Positions 39,368 to 48,884 of a DNA stretch of 64,000 nt are shown here, in pieces. Within the stretch, counting starts at the first letter, position 1. Every line of letters starts with the position of its first letter. Source of the stretch: JAGNDO01 sp963704975 (lineage in GTDB: Bacteria; Chloroflexota; Anaerolineae; Caldilineales; Caldilineaceae); the NCBI GenBank assembly GCA_963704975.1, contig CAVPIK010000008.1:62001-126000 (forward strand), written 5' to 3'. Below the pieces are notes generated by a model. The model was not told where the DNA came from. It worked only from the letters and a program-made list of their open reading frames with translations, and did no database searches. A program made the translations under genes and the position numbers.

Positions 39368-40912
39368 ATGACTGCAACCGCTCCCCTTTCCCCCCGCGCC
39401 CAAACCATGACTGTGTTGGCATTGAACAGTTGGGCCGTGCTCTTTCTGGCTCTGTTGCTCTTCGTGCGCACCCTGCCCGCCACGGCCACCCCCATCCCCG
39501 GCCCGGCGGACGCGGAGGCGGCCTGGTGGGGGCTGTGGCCCGTCACCGCCGCGCCGGGGTGGGCGATGATTCTGGGAACAGTGCTGGTGTTGGCAGCGTT
39601 GGTCGTGGGGAGACGGGGATTGGGGATTGGGGACTGGGGACTGGGGATCGGGGCGGTGGTGCTCTTTGGGGCGTTCTTCGTTTTCCAAGTGCCCCACACC
39701 CGCTGGGGGGATGCGTATATCCTCACCTATGGCATTCCGTATGCCGACCCGGCTCTGCGGCTGACCCATTCGTGGCAGGCCCCGTTGGATGTCTTTTTGC
39801 ACAGCCAGGTCTGGCTGCGCTTCCATGATCGCTTTGGCTGGGAGACGGCGCGACCGGTCTATCAGCTTTTGAGTCCCCTGGCCGGGGGGATCTATTTGGC
39901 CGTGGCGGTGGCGCTGGGGCGAGATCGGCGCAACGGGCCGGGCTGGCTGACCTTTGGGCTGCTGGCCTCCATCGGGGTGATTCAGCTCTTCTTCGGCTAT
40001 GTGGAGAACTATAGCTTTGCCGCCGCCGGGATTCTGCTCTATTTGTGGCTGGGGCTGGGCGTCCTGCGGGGGGAGCGGCCCCTGTGGCTGGCGGCCACGG
40101 TGCTGGCCGTCACCAATGCCACCCATCCCAGCACGGTGGTCTATGCGCCGAGTTTGCTGTATTTGGCGTGGCGGGTGGGAAAGGCAAAAGGCAAAAGGCA
40201 AAGTGCAAAAGGCAAAAGGGGTGGCGGCGATGAACCGTCATTCGCCATTGGCCATTCGCCATTCGCCACGCTTCTCTCCGTCGCCTTGCCCATGTTGATC
40301 GTGGCCGGGGCGACCATTTTGTTGATGGAAGTAGGCGGCCACGGCCTCAGCGCCCTGTTGACCAGTGACCGGCCCGGCGGCGGAGATGGCCGTTGGCTGG
40401 TCCCCCTCTTCGCCACGGCGACCCGCTGGGAACATTACACGATGTTCAGTTGGGGCCATCTGCGGGATATGTTGAATGAGCAGATGCTTGTGGCACCGAT
40501 GGTCTTGCCAGGGTTGATTGTTTTGGGCGGAGCGATGCTTTTTGATAAGGCAAAAGGCAAAAGGCAAAGTGCAAAAGGCAAAAGGGTCGTCGCCGAGAGA
40601 ACTCTGTGGGCACACAATCATTCCCAATTTTCAATTTTCAATTTTCAATTTTCAAATTTTCTTTTCTTGGCCGCGGGGTTCCACCTGCTTCTCATCTGGG
40701 TGTGGAATCCGGACTACGGCGGACAGCGGGATTGGGATCTATTCGCTCTGGCCACCATTCCGTCGGCGTTGCTATTGGCCTATGCGCTACCTCGGTTGTT
40801 GACGGACCGGCGCCGTCTTTTGTCCGCAACCTTGCCGTTGTTGACCCTTCAATTCCTGCACACCGCAGCCTGGGTCTACCAGAACACATTGCCCTGGGAT
40901 TGGCCCAGTTAA
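39368..40912 (+). CDS. Polytopic membrane protein of unknown function with in-frame heptad-repeat insertions
   Basis: 514 residues from ATG 39368, about 11-12 hydrophobic segments (for example SWAVLFLALLLFVRTLPATA, WAMILGTVLVLAALVV, LLLIWVWNPDYGGQRDWDLF). Charged motifs outside the membrane (HTRWGDAYILTYGIPYADP, YVENYSFAAAG, WNPDYGGQRDWD) recall GT-C-like or other polyprenyl-sugar membrane enzymes, but no family is certain. Five short low-complexity stretches lie in loops and are encoded by 7-bp tandem arrays: GLGIGDWGLGIG, KGKRQSAKGKR (twice), FAIGHSPFAT and FSIFNFQFS. The frame stays open throughout. PBP1A follows 30 bases later, so an envelope role is possible. Confidence 0.7.
   Translation: MTATAPLSPRAQTMTVLALNSWAVLFLALLLFVRTLPATATPIPGPADAEAAWWGLWPVTAAPGWAMILGTVLVLAALVVGRRGLGIGDWGLGIGAVVLFGAFFVFQVPHTRWGDAYILTYGIPYADPALRLTHSWQAPLDVFLHSQVWLRFHDRFGWETARPVYQLLSPLAGGIYLAVAVALGRDRRNGPGWLTFGLLASIGVIQLFFGYVENYSFAAAGILLYLWLGLGVLRGERPLWLAATVLAVTNATHPSTVVYAPSLLYLAWRVGKAKGKRQSAKGKRGGGDEPSFAIGHSPFATLLSVALPMLIVAGATILLMEVGGHGLSALLTSDRPGGGDGRWLVPLFATATRWEHYTMFSWGHLRDMLNEQMLVAPMVLPGLIVLGGAMLFDKAKGKRQSAKGKRVVAERTLWAHNHSQFSIFNFQFSNFLFLAAGFHLLLIWVWNPDYGGQRDWDLFALATIPSALLLAYALPRLLTDRRRLLSATLPLLTLQFLHTAAWVYQNTLPWDWPS
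39615..39656. repeat. GGGGATT heptad array inside a CDS
   Basis: Six 7-mers: GGGGATT, GGGGATT, GGGGACT, GGGGACT, GGGGATC, GGGGCGG. It encodes GLGIGDWGLGIG between two TM helices of the membrane protein. Confidence 0.9.
40180..40221. repeat. AAAGGCA heptad array inside a CDS (copy 1)
   Basis: AAAGGCA three times, AAGTGCA, AAAGGCA, AAAGGGG. It encodes the basic loop KGKRQSAKGKR. The same series recurs at 40547-40588. Confidence 0.9.
40243..40270. repeat. CGCCATT heptad array inside a CDS
   Basis: CGCCATT, GGCCATT, CGCCATT, CGCCACG; encodes part of FAIGHSPFAT, about 20 bases after the first AAAGGCA array. Confidence 0.85.
40547..40588. repeat. AAAGGCA heptad array inside a CDS (copy 2)
   Basis: AAGGCAA three times, AGTGCAA, AAGGCAA, AAGGGTC: the same series and reading frame as the array at 40180-40221, again encoding KGKRQSAKGKR. 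Confidence 0.9.
40625..40660. repeat. CAATTTT heptad array inside a CDS
   Basis: Four CAATTTT units and one CAAATTTT; encodes FSIFNFQFS directly before a TM helix. Strongly A/T-rich within a GC-rich gene. Confidence 0.9.
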
Positions 40913-40942
40913 CCCAATAATACTCGACAGACGATACCCATT

Positions 40943-43664
40943 ATGAGCTATTACGATCTAAAACCCGTCCCGCAATTTCAAGACCCGCTCCCGCCTGTGG
41001 GACCGGAACCGGCGTCCCGCACGTTGTGGCGGGGCTTTTGGAGCGGGGTCTTTGCCTTTATCGCCCTGGCTGCCCTGGGCCTCAGCGTGGCGCTGTTGGG
41101 CTATGCGTACATCGCCCGGGATCTGCCCGCGCCCAACGAGCTGCGCCAGCGGGCCAGCACCTTCCGCACCACCCGCATCTATGACCGCACGGGGGAACTG
41201 CTCAACGAGGCCTTTGATCCCAACGAGGGCCGCCGGGTGGAGGTGCCCTTGGAACGGGTTTCCCCCTATCTGCTCCAGGCCACCATCGCCACGGAGGACG
41301 CCAACTTTTATAGCCACGCTGGGGTGGACCCGGTGGCCCTGTTGCGGCTGATCTACTATGCCATCCTGGAGCGGGACTTCGTCTCCGGCGGATCCACCAT
41401 CACCCAACAGTTGGTCAAGCGGCTCTTCCTCACCCCGGAGCAGACCCTGACCCGCAAGGTGAAGGAGGGCATTCTGGCCGCCGAGATCACCCGGCGCTAT
41501 GACAAGAATGAAATTTTGGAGATCTACCTCAACGAGCTTTTCTACGGCAACTTCGCCTATGGCATTGACGCCGCGGCGGAGACCTATTTTGGCAAAGATG
41601 TGGCGGAGTTGAGCTTGGCCGAGGCGGCCCTGCTGGCCGGGTCTGCCCCAACTGCCCGCCTATTACGACCCCTACACCTATCCCGACCGGGCCAAGGGCC
41701 GCCAAGGCGTGGTGCTGGGCTTGATGGTGGAGAATGGGGACATCACCCAGGCCCAGGCGGACGCGGCGTGGGACGAGGCCCTGCTCTACATCCCCCTGGC
41801 CTTTGACCTCAAGGCCCCCCACTTCACCCTGATCGTGCGCCAGCAACTGGAGAGCCTGCTGGGCCCGGACGCCCTCTACCGGGCCGGGCTGGAGGTGACC
41901 ACGAGCCTGGATCCCAAGCTGCAAGCCGAGGCCGAGCGCATCGTGGCCGAGCAGGTGGCGGCCCTGGCGGATCGCAACGTCTCCAACGGGGCGCTGGTGT
42001 CCATGAACCCGGTCACCGGGGAGATCCTGGCCTTGGTGGGCAGCGCCGACTTCAACAACGTGGAGATCGACGGCCAGATCAACATGGCCCTGGTCCCCCG
42101 GCAGCCGGGCAGCTCCACCAAACCCCTGGTCTATCTGGCCGCCTTCGAGCAGCCGGACAAACCCCTGGCCCAGCGCTGGACCCCCGGCACCCTGATCGCC
42201 GACATCGAAAGTCCCTTCCCCGACGGCATCAACCCGGACTATGTGCCCAAAAATTACGATGAAAAAGAGCACGGCATCGTCACCGTGGGTGCGGCCCTGG
42301 CCAACAGTTTCAACATTCCTGCCGTGCGGGCGCTGCAAACCGTGGGCCTGCCCTACTACATGCAACGTCTGCGGGACCTTGGCATCACCACCCTGGCCGA
42401 AGAGGGCGACTATGGGTTGAGCCTCTCGTTGGGTGGGGCAGAGGTGCCTTTGCTTGAATTGACCGGGGCTTTCGCCGTTCTTGCAAATGGGGGCGTACGC
42501 CAACAGCCAGTGGCCATCATCCAGATCGCGGACAGCAACGGCAACGTCATCTGCCAACTGGGCAGCGACACCCCCTGCCAGATCGCCGACGCCACCGCGG
42601 GCCGCCAAGTGGTCAGCCCGGTGGATGCCTTCTTGGTCACCGACATGATGCGGGACAACGAAGCCCGCACCCCCACCTTTGGGGCCAATTCGGCCCTCAA
42701 CCTGGGGCGGCCCGCCGCGGCCAAGACCGGCACCACCAACGACTTCCGGGACAATCTGACCGTGGGCTTCACGCCCCAGATCGTCACCGGCGTGTGGGTG
42801 GGCAACGCGGACAACACCCCCATGCGCAACGTCTCCGGCGTGGCCGGGGCCGGTCCCATCTGGAATCTGTTTATGAAATCGGCTTTGGCGGAGTTGCCCG
42901 TGGTGGACTTCGCCCCGCCGTCCGGGGTGGAATTGGTGGAAGTCTGCGCGGACACGGGCACCCGCCCCTCCGCGGCCTGCCCGGCCAAAACCCAACACTG
43001 GTTCGCCGTGGACCGTCCGCCCCTGCCCCCGGAAGCGGATCTGTGGCAGATGGTGCGGATTGACCGAGCCACGGGCAAGCTGGCCACCGAGTTCACCCCG
43101 GCGGAGCAGGTGGAGGAGAAGCCGTTCAAGGTCTATCCGCCCGAATATCGGGAATGGGCCGAGAAGAACGGCATCCCCCAGCCGCCCACGGAGCAGAGCG
43201 ACCTCTTCACCTTTGCGCCGGTCGTCAACATCCGCCAGCCCTTGGAGGGCGCGGCCGTGGCCGGGATTGTGCAGGTCGTGGGCAGCGCGGACGTCTCCAG
43301 CTTTGCCAGCTACGAACTGCAATACGGCGTCAGCCACGACCCCGGCGCGTTCAGCGCCGCCATCTGGGGCCCCGTCGGCACGCCCGTGCGGGACAACGTC
43401 CTGGGCCAGTGGGACACCCGAGGGCTGTTCAACGGTCCCCACACCCTGCGGGTCCTCGTGCGGGACAGCTTCGGCACCCAAGTCGAAAGCCGGGTGCGGG
43501 TGACGGTCAACAACCCCACGCCCACGCCCACGGTGATTGCGCCGACCTTCACGCCGACGTGGACGCCCGTGCCCGTGGAGGAAGTGCCCGCTACGCCCAC
43601 ACCGATCTTGCAGGTCTATCCGCCGCCGGTGGAGATTTTGGTCACGCCGACGCCGGGGGGATAG
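40943..43664 (+). CDS. Class A penicillin-binding protein (PBP1A-type), one frameshift
   Basis: Bifunctional murein glycosyltransferase/transpeptidase, about 906 residues. One N-terminal TM helix (FAFIALAALGLSVALLGYAY). The GT51 domain has ATIATEDANFYSHAGVDPVA, GGSTITQQLVKRLFL and EILEIYLNELFYGN, including the catalytic Glu in EDANFY. A shift near 41655 separates LAEAALLAG from PAYYDPYTYPDRAKGRQGVV. The transpeptidase domain has SxxK (PGSSTKPL), SxN (ANSFNIPA) and KTG (AAKTGTTNDF). The C-terminus has an extra beta domain (VVNIRQPLEGAAVAGIVQVV) and a Pro-Thr-rich tail. ATG 40943 follows the membrane protein gene by 30 bases. Confidence 0.94.
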
Positions 43665-43683
43665 CCGAGGAGATAATCAAAGC

Positions 43684-43992
43684 ATGGTACAGGAAGAACA
43701 GATAGCGGTTGGCGATGTTTTGAAGATTCACAACTGGTACGGCGTCGTGCTCGAGGTTCATCGGGATAGCGCGACCGGCGATGTATCCGTCCTGCGCGTC
43801 CAAACCACCCGGAATGTGCTGCGCGGCTATGGCCCGGAGTATATCGATATTCGCATGAACCCCGAGGCCGTCGAGATCGGGACGATGGACGAATTGGTTC
43901 GAGATCTGGAAGAACGCAAAGCAGTTGAGCATGCGCTTGGAAAACAAGATGCTGCAAGCTGTTGCCCCAATGAAACAAGTATCGGAGCCTAG
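43684..43992 (+). CDS. Small protein of unknown function
   Basis: 102 residues from ATG 43684, 19 bases after the PBP gene stop. MVQEEQIAVGDVLKIHNWYG and VVLEVHRDSATGDVSVLRVQ suggest a small beta-barrel; VEIGTMDELVRDLEERKAVE is a helix. It ends with two cysteines (ASCCPNE). No family was recognised. It lies four bases before psuG, so it is probably in the same transcript. Confidence 0.6.
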   Translation: MVQEEQIAVGDVLKIHNWYGVVLEVHRDSATGDVSVLRVQTTRNVLRGYGPEYIDIRMNPEAVEIGTMDELVRDLEERKAVEHALGKQDAASCCPNETSIGA

Positions 43993-43996
43993 CTGA

Positions 43997-44864
43997 ATGA
44001 ACAAACCCTAAAGTCGCCCTCGAATCCACCGTCATCTCCCACGGCCTGCCCTACCCGCAGAATGTGGAACTGGCCACGGAGATGGAAGCCATCGTCCGCG
44101 CCCACGGCGCGGACCCCCGCACCGTGGGCATCATCGCCGGGGAACTGGTGGCGGGCTTGTCCGCGGAGCAGATTCAGCACTTGGCCACGGCGTCCGATGT
44201 GCGCAAGGTGAGCCGCCGGGATCTGCCCATTGTGGTGGCCCGCAAGCTGGACGGGGCCACGACCGTGGCCACGACCATGTGGATCGCCCATCGCTTTGGC
44301 ATCGAAGTCTTCGCCACGGGGGGCATCGGCGGGGTGCATCGGGGGGACGGCCACGGCACCAGCCCGGATGTGAGCGCGGATCTGCAGGAGTTGGCCCAGA
44401 CGCCGGTGATCGTGGTCTGCGCCGGGGCCAAGGCGATTTTGGACCTGCCCGCCACCTTGGAATATCTGGAAACCCACGGCGTCACCGTGGTCGGCTATGG
44501 CACGGACGACTATCCGGCCTTCTACAGCCGGTCCAGCGGATTGCCCGTGGATGTGCGCTGCGACACGCCGGACCAGGTGGCGGATCTGTGGCGGGCCAAG
44601 CAAGCCCTGGGGCTGCCCGGCGGCCTGCTGGTGAATGTCCCCATCCCGGCGGACGCCGAAATCCCCGCCGCGGAGATCGAACCGGCCATCACCCAGGCCG
44701 TGGCCGAGGCCGCGGACCAGGGGCTGCGCTCCGCCGAGGTGACGCCTTTCCTGCTCAGCCGCATCGCCCAGTTGACCGGGGAGCGCAGCCTGCGGGCCAA
44801 TTTGGCCTTGCTCAAAAACAACGCAAGGGTCGCCGCCCAGATTGCGGTGGCATTGCAAAGGTAG
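43997..44864 (+). CDS. psuG: Pseudouridine-5'-phosphate glycosidase (one frameshift)
   Basis: Cleaves pseudouridine 5'-phosphate to uracil and ribose 5-phosphate. ATG 43997 reads MNKP; removing one T near 44010 joins it to KVALESTVISHGLPYPQN, the family N-terminus. Further conserved blocks: TVGIIAGELVAGLS; RRDLPIVVARKLDGATTVAT; FATGGIGGVHRGDGHGTSPD (Mn/phosphate site region); VVCAGAKAILDLPATLEYLE; GYGTDDYPAFYSRSSG. The corrected length of about 288 residues is normal. No psuK kinase gene is adjacent. Together with two nucleoside-type importers upstream this suggests modified-nucleoside salvage. Confidence 0.93.
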
Positions 44865-44877
44865 GGATATAATAGAA

Positions 44878-44912
44878 AAAGGGGGGATGTGACTGGGTCA
44901 CATCCCCCCTTT
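44878..44912. terminator. 16-bp perfect hairpin between psuG and ftsH
   Basis: Arms 44878-44893 and 44897-44912 (AAAGGGGGGATGTGAC and exact complement), loop TGG. It lies between convergent psuG and ftsH and ends with T/A-rich sequence on both sides, so it can serve both. Confidence 0.8.
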
Positions 44913-44930
44913 GATTTTACCCACAAATTA

Positions 44931-44958
44931 CTCGATACTCGACGCTCGATACCCTCTA
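44931..44958. repeat. CTCGATA heptad array ending at the ftsH stop
   Basis: CTCGATA, CTCGACG, CTCGATA, CCCTCTA; the last unit contains the ftsH stop codon (44956-44958, read on the minus strand). Confidence 0.7.
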
Positions 44959-46857
44959 CCCCACGCCCAACAGCTTCTCGAACTCCTTGCGGTCCAGGAC
45001 TTCCTTTTCCAACAGGGTTTCGGCCAGCAGCCGGAGCTTGTCCACGTTCTCGCTCAGGACGGCGAGGGTGCGGGCGTAGGCGGCATCCACGATGCGGCGC
45101 ACTTCTTGGTCGATGGAGCGGGCCACGTCTTCGCTGTAGCTGCGCTGTTCGCCGATCTCCATGCCCATGAAGGGGTTGTGGTCGCCGGAACTGAGCTGCA
45201 CCGGCCCCAGCAGATCGCTCATGCCGTAGCGGGTGACCATGGCTTTGGCCAGCTTTGTCACCTTTTCCAAATCGTTGGCCGCGCCCGTGGTGACCTCGTC
45301 AAAGATGATCTGTTCGGCGGCCCGCCCACCCAGCAAGCCGGAGATTTGGGCCTCAAACTCGGCTCGGTTGAGCAGGGTTTTTTCTTCTTCGGGAATGGGG
45401 AGCACGTAGCCCAAGGCCTGGCCTCGGCTGATGATGCTGATCTTGTTGACGATGTCCGTGGCGTCGAGCAACAGGGTCATGACGATGGCATGGCCGGCCT
45501 CGTGGAAGGCGACCACCCGGCGCTCTTCTTCGCTGAGGATGCGGCTTTTGCGGGCCGGTCCGGCGATGATGCGCTCGATGGATTCCATCAGTTCGTCCAT
45601 GCCGATGGCCCGTTTGTTGCGTCGGGCCGACAGGATGGCGGCTTCGTTGAGCAGATTTTCCAGATCCGCGCCCACCATGCCTGGGGTTTGGGCGGCGATC
45701 ACGCCCAGCTCCACATCCGCGGACATGGGTTTGCCCCGGGCGTGGACATTCAGAATGGCCTCGCGGCCCTTGCGGTCCGGGCGATCCACCACCACCTTGC
45801 GGTCAAAACGACCGGGGCGGAGCAGGGCCGGATCCAGGATGTCCGGGCGGTTGGTGGCGGCGATCACGATGACGTTGGTCTCGCTGTCGAAGCCGTCCAT
45901 CTCCACCAAGATCTGGTTGAGGGTCTGCTCTCGCTCGTCGTTGCCGCCGCCCATACCTGCCCCGCGATGGCGGCCCACGGCGTCGATCTCGTCTACAAAG
46001 ATGATGCAGGGGGCGTTCTTCTTGGCCTGCTCGAAGAGATCCCGCACCCGGCTGGCCCCCACGCCCACAAACATTTCCACAAATTCCGAGCCGGAGGCGC
46101 TGAAGAAGGGCACGCCGGCCTCACCGGCCACGGCCTTGGCCAGCAGGGTCTTGCCCGTGCCGGGGGAGCCGATCATCAGCACGCCCTTGGGGATGCGGGC
46201 ACCCAGGGCCGCAAACTTCTCCGGCTCCTTGAGGAATTCCACCACCTCTTCCAACTCTTGCTTGGCCTCTTCCAGCCCAGCCACGTCGTCAAAGGAGATG
46301 TTGGGCCGGTCGGCCTCGTCCATCTTGCGGGCTTTGGTACGGCCAAATTGCATGGCCCGGTTGGGGCCAGCCCCACCGGATTGGCGCATGATGAAGATGA
46401 AAAAGCCAAAGATCAGCAGCATAGGCAAGAGCATCAACATCCACCCAAAAATTGTGCTGCTGCTAGACGGGGTGCGCACGGTGATGGTGACTTCGCTCAA
46501 TTCTTGCTCGGTCACACCGAAACGGCCCAGGGTTTCTAGCACGCCGGTACCGATCTCCTTGCGGCTGTTTAGCTCTTCGCCGCCACTCAGGGTGACAAAA
46601 ATCTGTTCTCCCTGCACGGCGATGCTTTGCACCCGGCCAGCCTGAATGTGCTGGGCCACCGTGTTGATGCCGACTTCGGTCCCTATGTCCGTACTGCCTT
46701 GAGAAAAATAGCGGAAGCCGATCAGCATGAGCACAGCCACCAAGATCCAAACCCAACTGCGGTTGAACATTTCTCGCATCCGTTGGGCAGAATCCTGATC
46801 GTCCTTGGGCGCTTCGGGTCGCTTTTGGTCTGGTTTTTTGTCTTTTTGCTCTGACAT
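44956..46857 (-). CDS. ftsH: ATP-dependent zinc metalloprotease FtsH
   Basis: 633 residues from ATG 46857. Membrane protease of protein quality control. Two N-terminal TM helices (VWILVAVLMLIGFRYF and WMLMLLPMLLIFGFFIFIM) flank the extracytoplasmic domain. AAA domain: Walker A GSPGTGKTLLAK, Walker B IIFVDEIDAV, SRH NRPDILDPALLRPGRFDRKV. Protease domain: zinc motif HEAGH and the downstream Asp ligand in the LEKVTKLAKAMV region. The frame is intact. The upstream region contains ACGAATT-like repeats (about 46900-46930). Confidence 0.97.
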   Translation of the reverse strand: MSEQKDKKPDQKRPEAPKDDQDSAQRMREMFNRSWVWILVAVLMLIGFRYFSQGSTDIGTEVGINTVAQHIQAGRVQSIAVQGEQIFVTLSGGEELNSRKEIGTGVLETLGRFGVTEQELSEVTITVRTPSSSSTIFGWMLMLLPMLLIFGFFIFIMRQSGGAGPNRAMQFGRTKARKMDEADRPNISFDDVAGLEEAKQELEEVVEFLKEPEKFAALGARIPKGVLMIGSPGTGKTLLAKAVAGEAGVPFFSASGSEFVEMFVGVGASRVRDLFEQAKKNAPCIIFVDEIDAVGRHRGAGMGGGNDEREQTLNQILVEMDGFDSETNVIVIAATNRPDILDPALLRPGRFDRKVVVDRPDRKGREAILNVHARGKPMSADVELGVIAAQTPGMVGADLENLLNEAAILSARRNKRAIGMDELMESIERIIAGPARKSRILSEEERRVVAFHEAGHAIVMTLLLDATDIVNKISIISRGQALGYVLPIPEEEKTLLNRAEFEAQISGLLGGRAAEQIIFDEVTTGAANDLEKVTKLAKAMVTRYGMSDLLGPVQLSSGDHNPFMGMEIGEQRSYSEDVARSIDQEVRRIVDAAYARTLAVLSENVDKLRLLAETLLEKEVLDRKEFEKLLGVG

Positions 46858-47113
46858 ATTTTTGTCCCGGAAATTGTAGATGACTTCCCTGCAAAAACCA
46901 CGAATGACACGAATTAACACGAATTTTCCTCAGAAACAATTCGTCAAATTGGTGAAATTCGTGGTTCACGCAATAGAGTCTGTAGATAAAGTTTGGGCAG
47001 GCCACTGGGTCAACAGCGCCTGCCCCGGTTGAGCAAGAGTATAGGGGATCGGGTCCGTTTTTTCCGTAAGCTGGCTCGTTATCCTCGAATCAGGCGTTGG
47101 GTTTGTGCTTGGT

Positions 47114-48343
47114 TCAGCTGATCTGGTCCAACACAGGCTGGATGCTGACCCCCACACAATGGGTCTGCGCCTGGTGGACATGGGGCTTGTCGGCAGAGAA
47201 GCGCCGATCCGGGCAGGAGGCCTCGTCGGGCTTGTCGCTCATGGAGATGACCAGACAGCCCCGCTTTTTGAGCCACAAGGCGGCTTCTCGCACTTCCTGG
47301 GTGATGGTGATCTCCTCGGCCATGCGCTGATCCATGGGGGCATCGTCGGGCAGGCTGTTCATGTGGGCCAGGGTAGCCAAGAACTCTTCCCGTCGGAAGC
47401 GTTTGAAGGGGGTGGGATCCCCATTCTGCACGCTGGTGAGGACGGCCTCGTGGGCTTGGCGCAGATCTTCGCTGGTGCAATTGCCATTCTTGATCCGCAC
47501 CTCGATCCAGCGGATGAAGTGTTCAAAGCTGCGCAAACTGTCGCTTTCAACCTCGTCGATCACCTCATCCAAGGTAGCCACACAGCCGTTGATCACCATG
47601 CAGATATAGCCCAAATAGTCCTGATTGTCCCCGGTCAGCACATGGAAACGAGGCTGATTAAGGATGTTGTAATCATTCTCGAAGGCGGCCTGATCAAAGT
47701 TGTCGCCCAGCACAGAGCTCATGGTGTGAAAAATACCGCTGAGCCGGGCCTTGTCGATGGCCTTGTCGTTGCGGCCCCTGGCCCCGATAGCGGTCTTGTC
47801 CAGATCCAGCACCACCGCGGTGGTGTGATCCAGCTTGAAGCCTTGCTGGCGCAGAGCGGCCAGCCATTCCCCCGCATGGGACCAACGATTGGCCGTCACC
47901 ACATCTTCCACATTGCTCAGATCGAGGCTGGGTGCCACATCGGCCCGCTCGTTGACGATCAAACAAGAGCCACGCCAACCGCTGCGGCTGATCATGTTGC
48001 GGAAGGCTTGACCATCCCCAGAGAGGGTGTCGCCCACAAAGAGCAACTCTTTGATCTCGTCAGGGCGTCGCAGCACCTCGTGGATCTGGTCCAAAAACCA
48101 GATGGCAGCCTTGGCATAATCTCGATCCAGCTTGCGGGGAATGTCGCTGGCATGGATGCCCATACGAAAGCGGGCGCGCTTCAGGCCCTGCACTCGGCGA
48201 TCCAGGGGTTCCAAACTCCGGTAGATCACCCAGTCATCCACGAGCTCGGCCAAATTGGAGAGACCAAAATTATTCAAGATCACTGGCTCGGCTCCTGGTT
48301 GGGGCGTTGATTTCGTTCCGGTTGTTTTAGACGTGATTGTCAC
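47114..48343 (-). CDS. HAD-superfamily-like protein of unknown function
   Basis: 409 residues from GTG 48343, frame intact. A HAD motif I appears in the middle (TTAVVLDLDKTAIG, about residue 170) and a motif-II-like strand near the end (CLVISMSDKPDEA). The region before motif I has RAR-type helices (GIHASDIPRKLDRDYAKAAI) and IKELLFVGDTLSGDGQAF, a possible extra motif. The long inserted middle part (residues 190-330) is probably a cap domain. The unusual central position of motif I means an N-terminal domain of about 160 residues of unknown fold. Substrate unknown. Confidence 0.65.
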   Translation of the reverse strand: MTITSKTTGTKSTPQPGAEPVILNNFGLSNLAELVDDWVIYRSLEPLDRRVQGLKRARFRMGIHASDIPRKLDRDYAKAAIWFLDQIHEVLRRPDEIKELLFVGDTLSGDGQAFRNMISRSGWRGSCLIVNERADVAPSLDLSNVEDVVTANRWSHAGEWLAALRQQGFKLDHTTAVVLDLDKTAIGARGRNDKAIDKARLSGIFHTMSSVLGDNFDQAAFENDYNILNQPRFHVLTGDNQDYLGYICMVINGCVATLDEVIDEVESDSLRSFEHFIRWIEVRIKNGNCTSEDLRQAHEAVLTSVQNGDPTPFKRFRREEFLATLAHMNSLPDDAPMDQRMAEEITITQEVREAALWLKKRGCLVISMSDKPDEASCPDRRFSADKPHVHQAQTHCVGVSIQPVLDQIS

Positions 48344-48473
48344 AGTTTGCCTCAGGCTTCCATTGCAGAGAGCTTGCCATGCGTCGGGGTATCTGAGTGC
48401 TCAACTTTGCATGACGCCTCGTAGACACCCATTGTCCTTGACTCTTCAACTAAGACCATAAGTATAGGACAAA

Positions 48474-48884
48474 ATGACTATCCTGACAATCAGCGTGCGG
48501 GTTGCGAAAAAAGCAGTGAGGAACTGGCGAGTGCCAGCACAAAATCGACGTTTTTTTGTAACTACCCACCCCACCCAAACCCTCCCCAGCCTGGGCGCGG
48601 GAGACAGCCTCTGGCTCCACTTTGGGTTGGGAGATGCCACGATCTCCAAACTCCACATCCGCTGGCCGGACGGCACGCAGCAGAACTTTGACCGCGTCCC
48701 GGCCAACCGGCGTATCACCCTGGCCTACCCCCTCACCGACGCAGACCGCACAGCCCAGCGGGCGATCCTCTACGGTCCCCAGCGGAACTTCTGGCCCTGG
48801 CTTTTGGGCGGGATAGTTGTTGGCGTTTTGTTGTTTTTTGCCTGGAAACGATCCCGATCCCCACAGCCAGCGCCGGTTGAGTAG
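48474..48884 (+). pseudogene. C-terminal remnant of an ASPIC/UnbV (CRTAC1-like) protein with TM anchor
   Basis: The part from about 48560 (TQTLPSLGAGDSLWLHFGLG DATISKLHIRWPDGTQQNFD RVPANRRITL) is the ASPIC/UnbV domain that ends FG-GAP/CRTAC1-like surface proteins. It is followed by a TM segment (WPWLLGGIVVGVLLFFAW) and a basic tail. The N-terminal propeller that should precede it is absent; upstream sequence has no similarity to it. The last codons and the TAG lie inside the first copy of a repeat element (48866-), so the natural 3' end has also been replaced. Probably a deletion remnant. Confidence 0.65.

Noticed and set aside
39615..40660. Heptad arrays considered as evidence that the gene is not real
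   Set aside because: The frame stays open for 514 codons, hydrophobic segments continue on both sides of each array, and the arrays are in phase with it.
41529..43481. A 650-codon open frame on the minus strand opposite the penicillin-binding protein gene
   Set aside because: Same antisense effect; the plus strand carries all PBP motifs.
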